In this document: positions 36,951-45,335 of the stretch, piece after piece
Layout of the letters: every line of letters begins with the position of its first letter
Position numbering within the stretch: position 1 is the first letter of the stretch
Origin: Rudaea sp. 3F27F6
GTDB taxonomy: Bacteria; Pseudomonadota; Gammaproteobacteria; Xanthomonadales; Rhodanobacteraceae
Assembly (NCBI RefSeq): GCF_005503555.1
Contig: NZ_SCNG01000001.1
Span: 1,612,001-1,676,000 of the forward strand
DNA length: 64,000 bases
Reading direction: 5' to 3'
Position numbers and translations under genes: made by a program
Notes under the pieces: model-generated
Databases searched by the model: none
What the model was told of the DNA's origin: nothing
What the model saw: only the letters and a program-made list of their open reading frames with translations

Positions 36951-39900
36951 AGAGCTAGCGTACGACGACGTTGCGCATCTCGCGCCAAGCGAGGCCGAGC
37001 ACACCGAGGGCTCCCTAGCCGGTTTCCGACTTCAGCGTCTGGAAGTATTCAATTGGGGCACCTTCGACCAACGCGTATGGACACTGACGCTGGATGGGCG
37101 CAACACGCTGCTGACCGGCGACATCGGCTCCGGCAAGTCCACGCTGGTCGACGCGGTGACCACCCTGCTGGTACCAGCCCAGCGCATCGCCTACAACAAG
37201 GCCGCGGGTGCCGACAGCAAGGAGCGCTCGCTGCGCTCCTACGTGTTGGGCCACTACAAGTCCGAGCGTAGCGAGATCACTGGCACCGCCAAGCCGGTGG
37301 CACTGCGCGACCACAACAGCTATTCGGTCATCCTCGGCGTGTTCCACAACACCGGCTACAACCAGACGGTCACCCTGGCACAAGTCTTCTGGATGAAGGA
37401 CGGAGTGGGGCAGCCGGCACGGTTCTTTGTCGGCGCCGAGCGGGACTTGTCGATCGCCCACGACTTCTCGGGCTTCGGCAGCGAGATCGCCAAGCTGCGG
37501 CGTAAACTGCGCGGCCTGGGCGCCGAGGTCGAGGACAACTTTCCACCCTACGGCGCGTGGTTCAAGCGCCGCTTCGGCATCGACAACGAACAGGCATTGG
37601 AACTGTTCCACCAGACCGTGTCGATGAAGTCGGTCGGCAACCTGACCGACTTCGTACGCGGGCACATGCTCGAGCCCTCGGACGTCGGAGCACGCATCCA
37701 GGCGCTAATCGGACATTTCGACGACCTCAACCGTGCGCATGAGGCGGTGCTCAAGGCCAAGCGGCAGGTAGAGCTACTGACCCCGCTGGTGAGTGACGGC
37801 GAGCGCCTGAACGGCCTGCTGGCCGAAACCGAAGATCTGCGCGCCAATCGCGATGCGCTTCACGCGTACTTCGCCGGGCTCAAACACGACCTGCTCGAAC
37901 GCCGCCTGGCCCTGCTGGCCCAAGACCATGCAAGGCACAGCGCCCAATTGCAACGGCTGGAAGAAAGCCTCAGCCTCCGCCGCACGGACGAAATCGAACT
38001 CCGACGGGCGATCCATGACAACGGTGGTGACCGGCTCGAACATCTGGATGCGCAGATCCGGAAAACCGGCGACGACCTCACCCGCCGTCGCCAGCGCGCA
38101 GAGCAATACACCGCCCTCCTGCGCGAGATCGAACAGCCGCCCGCCACCGATGCCGGTGAGTTCCAGGCACAGCGCCAGCAGTTGGGCGGGTGGATCGAGG
38201 CAGCTCGCAACCAGGAAGCGGATCTGGACAACGACCGTACCGAACTGGCAGTACAGGTACGCGACGGCCGTGAAGCACACGCACGCCTGACCGAAGAGAT
38301 CGAAAGTCTCAGGCAGCGCCGCTCCAAGGTGCCGGACGACCAGATCAAGCTTCGGCGCATCCTGTGCGCCGCGTTGGATCTGGATGAGGAAACGCTGCCC
38401 TTCGCCGGCGAGCTAATCCGGGTGCGGGAGGATGAGCAGGCATGGGAAGGCGCGGCCGAGCGCCTACTGCGTGGCTTCGGCCTGTCGCTGCTCGTACCCG
38501 ATGCGTACTACGCGCGCGTGGCCGACTGGGTCGATCGCACCCATCTGCGCGGTCGCCTGGTGTACTACCGGGTACGAGAGCGCAAACAGGGCGATCTGCC
38601 GTCGCCACATCCGCATGCGCTGGTCCGCAAGCTGGAGATCCATCAGGAGACGCGCTTCTACGACTGGCTGGAGCAGGAGTTGTACCGCCGGTTCGACATC
38701 GCCTGCTGCGAGACGCCCGAGCAATTCCGGCGGGAAGTCCGCGCCGTCACTCGCACCGGACAGGTCAAGATGCCAGGCGAACGGCACGAGAAGGACGACC
38801 GGCATCGGCTGGACGATCGTGGTCGCTATGTATTGGGCTGGAGCAACGCCGACAAGATCCGAACTCTCGAGGAGGAGCGCGGGGAGCTAGAGCGTACGGT
38901 GGCAGAGGTCGCCAGCAGGCTCACCATCCTGCAGAAAAAGCAAGAAGATCTGAAAGCGCGCCAGACGACGCTGGGCAAACTGGAGGTGTACGACGACTGG
39001 CGTGAACTCGACTGGCGCGGCCTGGCCGTGGAGCTGGCCCGGCTTGAAGACGAAAAGCAGGCGCTGGCGCAGTCCTCAGACCAGTTACAACGACTCAGCG
39101 AGCAACTGAAGGCGCTGCAAGCACAGATCGCAAGCGACGAACGCGAACGGAGCGAGCACGAAGGCAAGTTGGGCGGTGTTGTGCAGAAGCAGGATGATGC
39201 GCATGCCCTGCAGCAGCAAACCAGGCAGATCCTGGACGCTCCCGATGGCGCTGTACACGCCGCACGATTCCAGGTGTTAGCCGAACTGCGGGAAGCCGCG
39301 CTAGGCGAACACCAGCTCAGCGTGGAATCGTGCGACAACCGCGAGAGCGACTTCCGCCGGTGGCTGCAGGACAAGCTCGACGCTGAGGACAAGCGGATCG
39401 TCCGGCTGCGCGAGAAGATCGTCAACGCGATGGGCGACTTCCGGCGCGAGTACCCGTTAGATACCGCCGAGTTCGACGCCAGCATCGAAGCCCTCGATGA
39501 ATACGGCAAGATGCTGCAGGCCTTGCAGGCCGACGACCTGCCCCGGTTCGAGGCGCGATTCAAGGAACTGCTCAACGAGAACACCATTCGCGAGATCGCC
39601 AACTTCCAGTCGCAACTGTCCCGCGAGCGAGAGACCATCAAGGACCGCATCGACCGCATCAATGGCTCGCTAGTGCAGATCGACTACAACCCAGGGCGCT
39701 ACATCCTGCTGGAGCCGCAAGCCAGTCAGGATGCGGACATCCGCGACTTCCAGTCCGACCTGCGAAGCTGCACCGACGACGTGGTGGGCGCCAACCAGGA
39801 TGCCCAGTACTCGGAGGCCAAGTTCCTGCAGGTCAAGGCCATCATTGATCGCTTTCGCGGACGCGAGGGCCTTTCGGAGCAGGACCGGCGCTGGACCGCC

Positions 39901-40341
39901 AAAGTCACCGACGTGCGCAACTGGTTCCTGTTCGGCGCCAGCGAGCGCTGGCACGAGGACGACACCGAGCACGAGCACTACTCCGATTCCGGCGGCAAAT
40001 CCGGCGGCCAGAAGGAGAAGCTGGCCTACACCATCCTCGCCGCCAGCCTGGCCTATCAGTTCGGGCTGGAATGGGGCGAGGCGCGTTCGCGCACCTTTCG
40101 GTTCGTGGTGATCGACGAGGCTTTCGGGCGCGGCTCCGACGAGTCGGCACAGTACGGTTTGACCCTGTTCGCCAAGCTCAACCTCCAACTGCTGATCGTC
40201 ACTCCATTGCAGAAGATCCACGTGATCGAGCCGTTCGTGTCCAGTGTCGGCTTCGTCCACAATGAAGCCGGGCGCGCTTCGAAGCTGCGCAATCTTTCCA
40301 TAGCTGAGTACCGTGCCGAGAAGGCGCGGGTCGCTGGATGA
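36937..40341 (+). CDS. jetC: Wadjet type I JetC (SMC/MukB-like ATPase)
   Basis: 1134 aa. Walker A is GDIGSGKST (residues 61-69). Two long coiled-coil arms rich in Gln, Arg and Glu (about 260-470 and 630-900) flank a hinge-like globular part. The C-terminal head has the ABC signature SGGKSGGQKEK (about 1018) and Walker B RFVVIDEAFG (about 1055). It forms dimers that extrude DNA loops in an ATP-driven way and present small circular DNA to JetD. All ATPase motifs are intact. Confidence 0.95.
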   Translation: MNRVEELAYDDVAHLAPSEAEHTEGSLAGFRLQRLEVFNWGTFDQRVWTLTLDGRNTLLTGDIGSGKSTLVDAVTTLLVPAQRIAYNKAAGADSKERSLRSYVLGHYKSERSEITGTAKPVALRDHNSYSVILGVFHNTGYNQTVTLAQVFWMKDGVGQPARFFVGAERDLSIAHDFSGFGSEIAKLRRKLRGLGAEVEDNFPPYGAWFKRRFGIDNEQALELFHQTVSMKSVGNLTDFVRGHMLEPSDVGARIQALIGHFDDLNRAHEAVLKAKRQVELLTPLVSDGERLNGLLAETEDLRANRDALHAYFAGLKHDLLERRLALLAQDHARHSAQLQRLEESLSLRRTDEIELRRAIHDNGGDRLEHLDAQIRKTGDDLTRRRQRAEQYTALLREIEQPPATDAGEFQAQRQQLGGWIEAARNQEADLDNDRTELAVQVRDGREAHARLTEEIESLRQRRSKVPDDQIKLRRILCAALDLDEETLPFAGELIRVREDEQAWEGAAERLLRGFGLSLLVPDAYYARVADWVDRTHLRGRLVYYRVRERKQGDLPSPHPHALVRKLEIHQETRFYDWLEQELYRRFDIACCETPEQFRREVRAVTRTGQVKMPGERHEKDDRHRLDDRGRYVLGWSNADKIRTLEEERGELERTVAEVASRLTILQKKQEDLKARQTTLGKLEVYDDWRELDWRGLAVELARLEDEKQALAQSSDQLQRLSEQLKALQAQIASDERERSEHEGKLGGVVQKQDDAHALQQQTRQILDAPDGAVHAARFQVLAELREAALGEHQLSVESCDNRESDFRRWLQDKLDAEDKRIVRLREKIVNAMGDFRREYPLDTAEFDASIEALDEYGKMLQALQADDLPRFEARFKELLNENTIREIANFQSQLSRERETIKDRIDRINGSLVQIDYNPGRYILLEPQASQDADIRDFQSDLRSCTDDVVGANQDAQYSEAKFLQVKAIIDRFRGREGLSEQDRRWTAKVTDVRNWFLFGASERWHEDDTEHEHYSDSGGKSGGQKEKLAYTILAASLAYQFGLEWGEARSRTFRFVVIDEAFGRGSDESAQYGLTLFAKLNLQLLIVTPLQKIHVIEPFVSSVGFVHNEAGRASKLRNLSIAEYRAEKARVAG

Positions 40342-41513
40342 GCTGGACACGGCCGGCGGACCTGGTGGCACAGGTTGGCAAGGCTTGGGACAGCGGCGCG
40401 CTGCTGGCACCCTTGGCCGGCGGCGAATCGCCGTTCCCGATGCGGTTAAGGCTGCGCGGCCCCACCTCGGCCGACCTGATCGATCGTTTCGACGAGGTGC
40501 GGGTCTGGGTGACCGAGCTGCAGGCACTGCGGCACATCCGCATGCAGACGCGCCAGTTCCGGCACCGCGTGCGCGGCAACACCATCCTGCCCGACGAAGC
40601 TTGGGTCGATACGCTGGACAATGCGCTCTCGCTGATCGACCGCAAAGATAAGGCCGCCGCCTTCGAGGCCCAGGTTCAGCAGACCCGCGACCGTCAGCCC
40701 AGTTTGCTCGGCTGGCTGCACAAATGGCCGTTGCGGGCGTTGGCCCTGGACGCGGACTGGTGCCGCTTGCTGGACGTCGTCGCCTGGATGCAGGCGCACC
40801 CACGTCCCGGCATCTACCTGCGCCAGGTCGACATTCCCGGTGTGCACAGCAAATTCATCGAACGCCATCGCGGCGTGCTGATTGAGCTGTTCGATACCGC
40901 CCTTCCGGAGAGCGTCATCGATACCGTGGCAGGCGGCGTCAGTGGCTTCCAGCGCCGCTACGGTTTTGCTGCCAAGCCCGAGCGCGTGCGCTTTCGGGTG
41001 CTCGACTCGGCGCTTTCACTGCTGCCTGGCGTAACCGGGGGCGATGTCACGCTGGACGTGAACAGCTTCCGCGCGCTGCGCTGCAACGCCACGCGCGTGT
41101 TCATCACCGAGAACGAAACCAACTTCCTCGCCTTTCCTTCAGTGACTGGCAGCCTGGTGCTGTTCGGCGCCGGCTATGGTTTCGATGCGCTAGACGGAAC
41201 CGACTGGCTCCGGCAATGCCAGCTGTACTACTGGGGCGACATCGATACCCACGGCTTCGCCATCCTTGATCAGCTACGCGCCCGCTTTCCCCAAGTGCAG
41301 GGTTTCCTGATGGATCGGGCTACGCTGATGGCATTCGAGCCGTTCTGGGGTCGAGAGGAACATCAACTGACACGCGACTTGCCGCGGCTGCGCGACGAGG
41401 AGTACAGCCTGTACGACGATCTGCGCGATCAACGCATTCGTGACAATTTGCGGCTGGAGCAGGAGTTCATCGGTTTCGACCGCGTGCATGGCGCACTGGT
41501 GGCATTATGTTGA
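40338..41513 (+). CDS. jetD: Wadjet type I JetD (DUF3322/DUF2220, TOPRIM nuclease)
   Basis: 391 aa. An N-terminal DUF3322-like part precedes a TOPRIM-type catalytic region. TENETNFLAF (about residues 255-264) supplies the Glu and YYWGDIDTHGF (about 297-307) the DxD metal ligands. JetD is the endonuclease that cuts plasmid DNA held by the JetABC complex. It starts at ATG 40338, overlapping the jetC stop, and closes the operon. No damage is seen, so the system looks functional. Confidence 0.94.
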   Translation: MSWTRPADLVAQVGKAWDSGALLAPLAGGESPFPMRLRLRGPTSADLIDRFDEVRVWVTELQALRHIRMQTRQFRHRVRGNTILPDEAWVDTLDNALSLIDRKDKAAAFEAQVQQTRDRQPSLLGWLHKWPLRALALDADWCRLLDVVAWMQAHPRPGIYLRQVDIPGVHSKFIERHRGVLIELFDTALPESVIDTVAGGVSGFQRRYGFAAKPERVRFRVLDSALSLLPGVTGGDVTLDVNSFRALRCNATRVFITENETNFLAFPSVTGSLVLFGAGYGFDALDGTDWLRQCQLYYWGDIDTHGFAILDQLRARFPQVQGFLMDRATLMAFEPFWGREEHQLTRDLPRLRDEEYSLYDDLRDQRIRDNLRLEQEFIGFDRVHGALVALC

Positions 41514-42179
41514 AACGACTCCGGGCCAAAATTGCTTGTTTTGAGATTGGCTTGGCTGTCGTCCGGAAGATGCTTGGGGCATTAATCGTCTTCGATTCAG
41601 ACGCTGTTAGTACGAGATGAGAGCACCGGACTTGCGTGTCGCAGCTACCACCGTCCGATAGTATTTTCCAATCCGTCCGTAATCAGATCCAGTGTGAAGT
41701 CAAATTTGAACTGGCTGTCGCAGTAATCAAAATGTTCTACGGAATGGACAAACTAACTAGAAGCGGCACTGTACAAGCGTCAATGAGCGTCTGCTCTTGA
41801 TCAGAAGCGACTCGTACGGACAGTCAGTCGTCGCAGAAATAAAGACCGAAAACATTTCACTTAGCACCCTCGCGTCTCCTTGCGGGAATAAAGGTTAATC
41901 CCCCTCCGGTGTAGGAGCGGGTTCAACTGCGCCGTCGAACCAATTGTTCAGCATTGTCAACGAGGCGTCGGAAAGCTCTTGGGTAAGAGCAGAGCCAAGC
42001 GCGTTGTCGGACGTGAACAGCACACATAGAACAGATTGCGGTACCTCTCAAACGCCTCCCTCTTATCAGCCGGAACTCCCTCAGCTGACCAAAGTTATAT
42101 CTGTTTGCATACCTGTAAATACTTGAGAAAGACAGCCTCTGCCCAAAAGAGATCTAGGATGAATCCGGGAGCTTAGGTC
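41514..42179. other. 666-bp stretch without a recognisable gene
   Basis: It follows jetD and is AT-richer than the operon. All frames are broken by stops and no ORF has a convincing start or composition. No tRNA, terminator hairpin or long repeat was seen. It may be remnant DNA between two island modules. Confidence 0.5.
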
Positions 42180-42374
42180 ATGCAAACAAGCATTGCGCGG
42201 GTTGAGAAGAACGGTGAGCTAGTTCTCCTTATTAATGGAACGAAATGGGCCATCAGCTCATTCGATGCGTTTTACACCAGGATGTGGCTCGTGGGAGACA
42301 AGATCGAAACCTCGATGTCGTCACTCACGAACGTCAGCCGCCAGAACAAGAAAGTATCTGCTAGGCAGGTTTGA
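42180..42374 (+). CDS. small hypothetical protein
   Basis: 64 aa, MQTSIARVEKNGELVLLING at the start, then a mixed polar sequence with KWAISSFDAF. An AGG lies 5 bp before the ATG, a weak ribosome binding site. Composition is protein-like but no family is recognised and it may be spurious. It lies in a poorly coding stretch between the Wadjet operon and the GNAT pseudogene. Confidence 0.35.
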   Translation: MQTSIARVEKNGELVLLINGTKWAISSFDAFYTRMWLVGDKIETSMSSLTNVSRQNKKVSARQV

Positions 42375-42501
42375 AAAACCTTGGTGGTACGGAAGCCGGC
42401 CAGTCATCGTCTTCCTAGGTGGTCCGGCATGGCCAAATTATGCTTTCAAAATTGATTTTCTCGCTTTCGCAACGAGTTAGCTCTTATCGAGCGGTTGGAC
42501 G

Positions 42502-43004
42502 TCACGAGCGTACAAAAAGCCGAAGTTCTGGGTCGTTGATTTTCGAAGGATATGGCGTGCCTGCTTGGCGGAAGCCAGCACGAAAGAGAGAAGCGTGCAT
42601 GCGCGTATTGTCGACGCGACACGTTGCGTATATCGCCGTCCCTTTTAGACGCGACAGTAGCTCTTGCACAAGGCTGCTGGCCAATCGATGGCCCCGAGCG
42701 GATGGATGTACATAGACCCACCCGAGTTCAAACTCAAAATTGCTTGCGTTTAGCTCAGGGCGCGCCTTGGCAAGACCTTGCCTCGATGCGAAGCGTATGG
42801 GCGCTTGATAGCCCCAACGCCCACCAGCAAGCTATCCGACTTCACGAAGGCTAGGAACCGCGCGGCTTCAACGAGAGCCGGAAGGGTGCGGTGATCGACC
42901 TCACCGCCTTTGCGCACGAGCGCCTGGAATGCAGCAAGCTCTGCTGCACTGCAGATGCTTGGTTCCGATATTTGGATGGTGAAGGCGTCGCTATGTTCGT
43001 TCAT
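42502..43004 (-). pseudogene. GNAT family acetyltransferase pseudogene (two frameshifts)
   Basis: Three minus-strand frames join into one GNAT-like protein of about 168 aa. MNEHSDAFTIQISEP...VGVGAIKRPYASHRGKV runs to about 42773. A second frame gives AKARPELNASNFEFELGWVY up to about 42697. The third gives RGHRLASSLVQELLSRLKG...GFRQAGTPYPS to the stop at 42502. Two single-base deletions explain the breaks, and in-frame stops follow the first. RGHRLASSL fits the acetyl-CoA loop of GNAT enzymes. Sequencing error is possible but two sites in one gene favour decay. Confidence 0.75.
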
Positions 43005-43064
43005 GACGCCGAACCCTTGCCGCCTGACCTCAGGACGCTTTCGGACGACTTCATTCAAGAATAG

Positions 43065-43922
43065 CTATTCGTCCTTAGGCTTCCAAACCTTCTCGCCCTT
43101 TGGCAGAACCAATAGCGACATGACGGCGTCGTATTCATTCGACGTAATTTTCATCTCCCGCAAGGAAAAGTCAGCGGGAGCGTGGGGAAACCACTTGCGG
43201 GCAGCAATCTCCACACCGGTACGCTCGTGCGACACACCCATGTCGGCGGCCAATGTGTCGTTTGGAATAGCGATAGTCTGGTTGCGGGTTTTGAAAAATG
43301 CTCCGCTCTTAAGCGCAGGCCCGCTGGAGAAAGCCCAATTCATATAGCCGTCTCTGTGCACAACGAGGATGGCATGATGTTCTGTGTGCTTCAACCAACG
43401 AAGGGTTGTGGCTGTCAGCGAAACCCCATATCGGGCCGCGCATGCACCGAGGCAATCGAAATCGGCCGATCCATTCATCTGACCACGAAAGTCATCGAGA
43501 GGCATGAGTAGCGTCGAGGCGAACGAATCCGCTTGAGCCTCTATCGTTGCGTCGTCGGTTTCCAAGTTGATCAGATCCCCCTCTGTGCAACTGAAAGAGT
43601 CTCTTTGGTGACGATGCAGTAGGTAGTGCCCAAGTTCATGGGCCTGCGTGAAGCGAATTCGCCCTTCTGATTTCAGGTTGCTGTTATAGAGCAGCAGCCA
43701 ATCTCGCCTTCCCTCACTAGGGATCAGTGCTCCCTCAAAATTCTTGATGCTCTCTGCCTGAACTTTCGTTATTGGATCGCTCCAATGAAACTGATTCGCG
43801 GCGTCTTTGGCGAGCGCGACAATATCGATGGGGAAGCGTGGTGTCCCGTGATACTCGGCAAACAGATTAAGGATACGAGTGAATCGATAGGCGGCTTTTG
43901 ATGCCGTCAACTCGTCGGCCAT
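43065..43922 (-). CDS. ImmA/IrrE family metallopeptidase
   Basis: 285 aa. The zinc motif HELGHYLLH (HExxH) sits near residue 95, with LLYNSNLKSEGRIRFTQA before it, typical of the ImmA/IrrE M78 peptidases. EAQADSFASTLLMP, following it, is the usual third-ligand region. These proteases cut XRE-type repressors to switch on stress or mobile-element genes. ATG 43922 overlaps the TAA of the XRE gene upstream, so both come from one mRNA. Confidence 0.92.
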   Translation of the reverse strand: MADELTASKAAYRFTRILNLFAEYHGTPRFPIDIVALAKDAANQFHWSDPITKVQAESIKNFEGALIPSEGRRDWLLLYNSNLKSEGRIRFTQAHELGHYLLHRHQRDSFSCTEGDLINLETDDATIEAQADSFASTLLMPLDDFRGQMNGSADFDCLGACAARYGVSLTATTLRWLKHTEHHAILVVHRDGYMNWAFSSGPALKSGAFFKTRNQTIAIPNDTLAADMGVSHERTGVEIAARKWFPHAPADFSLREMKITSNEYDAVMSLLVLPKGEKVWKPKDE

Positions 43923-44245
43923 TACGGCAACTTCCTGAAGGACTCCACGATCTTACGAATGCGTTCTCGATCATCGCGATCGAGATTCTTGAAGTTCCGA
44001 AAGAAGGCTTCGTTTAGATGCTCTTCTTCTGGAGGCGTCGAGTCTTCTTCCAAGAAATAGGACACAGGCGCACCAAGGATTCTCGCTAGTGCATCGAGTT
44101 TCTCCGCAGATGGGCGAGGAGATTCTCTGTTTTCAAGTTCCCATAGATAGCTCTTGCTCATGCCGGCGGCAGCCGCCAGCGCATCTAGGGTCAACCGCTT
44201 TTCCTTTCGTAGCGTCCTTATCTTATCGCCGAGTTTGGTGCTCAT
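43922..44245 (-). CDS. XRE family transcriptional repressor
   Basis: 107 aa. A standard HTH fills the N-terminal half: GDKIRTLRKEKRLTLDALAA followed by AAGMSKSYLWELENRE. The rest is acidic and helical (EEEHLNEAFFRNFKN) and is the probable target of the adjacent ImmA/IrrE peptidase. No Shine-Dalgarno precedes ATG 44245. Repeated CCGAAC motifs upstream are candidate operator sites, so autoregulation is likely. Confidence 0.92.
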   Translation of the reverse strand: MSTKLGDKIRTLRKEKRLTLDALAAAAGMSKSYLWELENRESPRPSAEKLDALARILGAPVSYFLEEDSTPPEEEHLNEAFFRNFKNLDRDDRERIRKIVESFRKLP

Positions 44246-44292
44246 GGGAGGGGGCGGTTGGTTCTGAGCATAAGTATGGGAATACTACTACA

Positions 44293-44409
44293 CCGAACCT
44301 GAAGTTTGACAAGTCCGAACAAGGCTGGGAGAATCTCTGCGTTCGGTACGCCGAACGAAATTTGCTAACAAGATGTGAAAAAACTAGCACTCGATGCAAA
44401 AGAGTGCTA
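44293..44409. promoter_or_regulatory. candidate operators upstream of the XRE gene
   Basis: CCGAAC occurs at 44293-44298 and 44315-44320, and the palindrome GTTCGGTACGCCGAAC at 44341-44356. Further upstream lies an 8-bp inverted repeat TAGCACTC/GAGTGCTA (44385-44409). The spacing just ahead of a repressor start suggests autoregulatory binding sites; binding is not shown. Confidence 0.5.
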
Positions 44410-44426
44410 ATCTATCCAGCAAAGCA

Positions 44427-44545
44427 AAAGGGCCCAGCCTGTGGCTGAGCCCTAGATGTAGTGATTCACGCTCTTTTACAACCTAAATCTTGTGGTCGAT
44501 CTGGTAAATCGACCGTAGAACAGAAAATCACACTTGCATGATACC
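44427..44545 (-). ncRNA. candidate structured small RNA with intrinsic terminator
   Basis: Read on the minus strand, a possible -10 (TATCAT, near 44552) is followed by a hairpin GGTCGAT/ATCGACC (44490-44510). It ends in GGGCTCAGCC-ACA-GGCTGGGCCC followed by TTTT (44425-44453). No ORF explains this terminator on this strand. It may instead be the end of a longer leftward transcript from the transposon genes. Weak evidence. Confidence 0.3.
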
Positions 44546-44683
44546 TAGCATCGTGTGGTCTTCCGGTGAGAGCGGCTGCCCGCTAAGACAGGTTGGAGAG
44601 TATAGATTTGCTCGCCGAAACTGTCAATAAGTCGCCTTCCCGAAGTTCTTGGTTGGGTATCACCAACACGAGGAACCTCGGCC

Positions 44684-44839
44684 ATGTCTACGACAACGCC
44701 GGCAATTCCCCCTCGTCCAGGCTACAGGCTGGTTTTCAGTCCTGTGATTACCCTGCGGAACGGCAAGAAGCTCCTTGCCGCTTCCTACGGTAAGAAAGCA
44801 TGGGCGTTCTGGGTGCCTGAAAACTTCCAAAAGAAGTGA
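44684..44839 (+). CDS. 51-aa hypothetical protein
   Basis: ATG 44684 follows CGAGGAACC. The product starts MSTTTPAIPPRPGYRLVFSP, continues VITLRNGKKLLAASYGKKAW and ends FWVPENFQKK. A basic, Tyr/Trp-containing small protein, probably the first gene of a two-gene unit with the 56-aa protein at 44942-45112. No family assigned. The Pro-rich start and strong RBS favour a real gene. Confidence 0.6.
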   Translation: MSTTTPAIPPRPGYRLVFSPVITLRNGKKLLAASYGKKAWAFWVPENFQKK

Positions 44840-44941
44840 TCGGGCTGGCGGCTGGACAGCAGTGATGCTGTCCAGCCGTTGGAAGAACCACATTGGCTGC
44901 GGTTCCATTACAACCCACTCATCAAAAGGAGGAAGCTACAA

Positions 44942-45112
44942 ATGGCAACAAATCCACCGAAAGGGGATGGGCACCGAAACGGTGCCGTCCGCGAAAGGTC
45001 TCAGACACAAACTCCGTCTGGACATTATGTGAAACGCGACACCAGCACCGGACGCTTTATGGATGTCAAACACGACACCAAGCCCTTCAAGGGCGTACGT
45101 AAAGAAAAGTAG
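44942..45112 (+). CDS. 56-aa conserved small protein (PPKGDGHRNGAV type)
   Basis: ATG 44942 lies 9 bp after a strong AAAGGAGGAAG. The product contains NPPKGDGHRNGAVRERSQ, HYVKRDTSTGRFMDVKHDT and the end PFKGVRKEK. This pattern is seen in a widespread small hypothetical family found in many bacterial islands. It is hydrophilic with no catalytic motif. A strong terminator follows, closing the two-gene unit with the 51-aa gene. Confidence 0.78.
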   Translation: MATNPPKGDGHRNGAVRERSQTQTPSGHYVKRDTSTGRFMDVKHDTKPFKGVRKEK

Positions 45113-45126
45113 CTGCAATATGTAAC

Positions 45127-45156
45127 GAGGGGGCCGTAAGGCCCCCTCTTTTTTTT
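45127..45156 (+). terminator. intrinsic terminator after the 56-aa gene
   Basis: Arms GAGGGGGCC (45127-45135) and GGCCCCCTC (45140-45148) around GTAA, followed by eight T. A very strong rho-independent terminator. Confidence 0.93.
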
Positions 45157-45335
45157 GCTGCCAACGCCCTTACAGCTAAGCGTTTGCACTGCCGGAGCGG
45201 CGACTCGATCTCAACTGGATTGCCAGGACGTTATCGATTGACAACGCTCACAATGTTGAAGCCGGCACAGGCACTGCAGCGAAAAGCTCTCGTAGAGCAA
45301 CACTGGAAAGCCATTCTCTACACTCATTCGACACC

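Noticed and set aside
43065-44245. Prophage lysogeny module
   Set aside because: XRE plus ImmA/IrrE is found in some phages and ICEs, but no integrase, structural, lysis or replication genes are nearby.
44660-44908. 82-aa minus-strand ORF
   Set aside because: It is antisense to the 51-aa gene, which has a good RBS, and shows no protein-like features.
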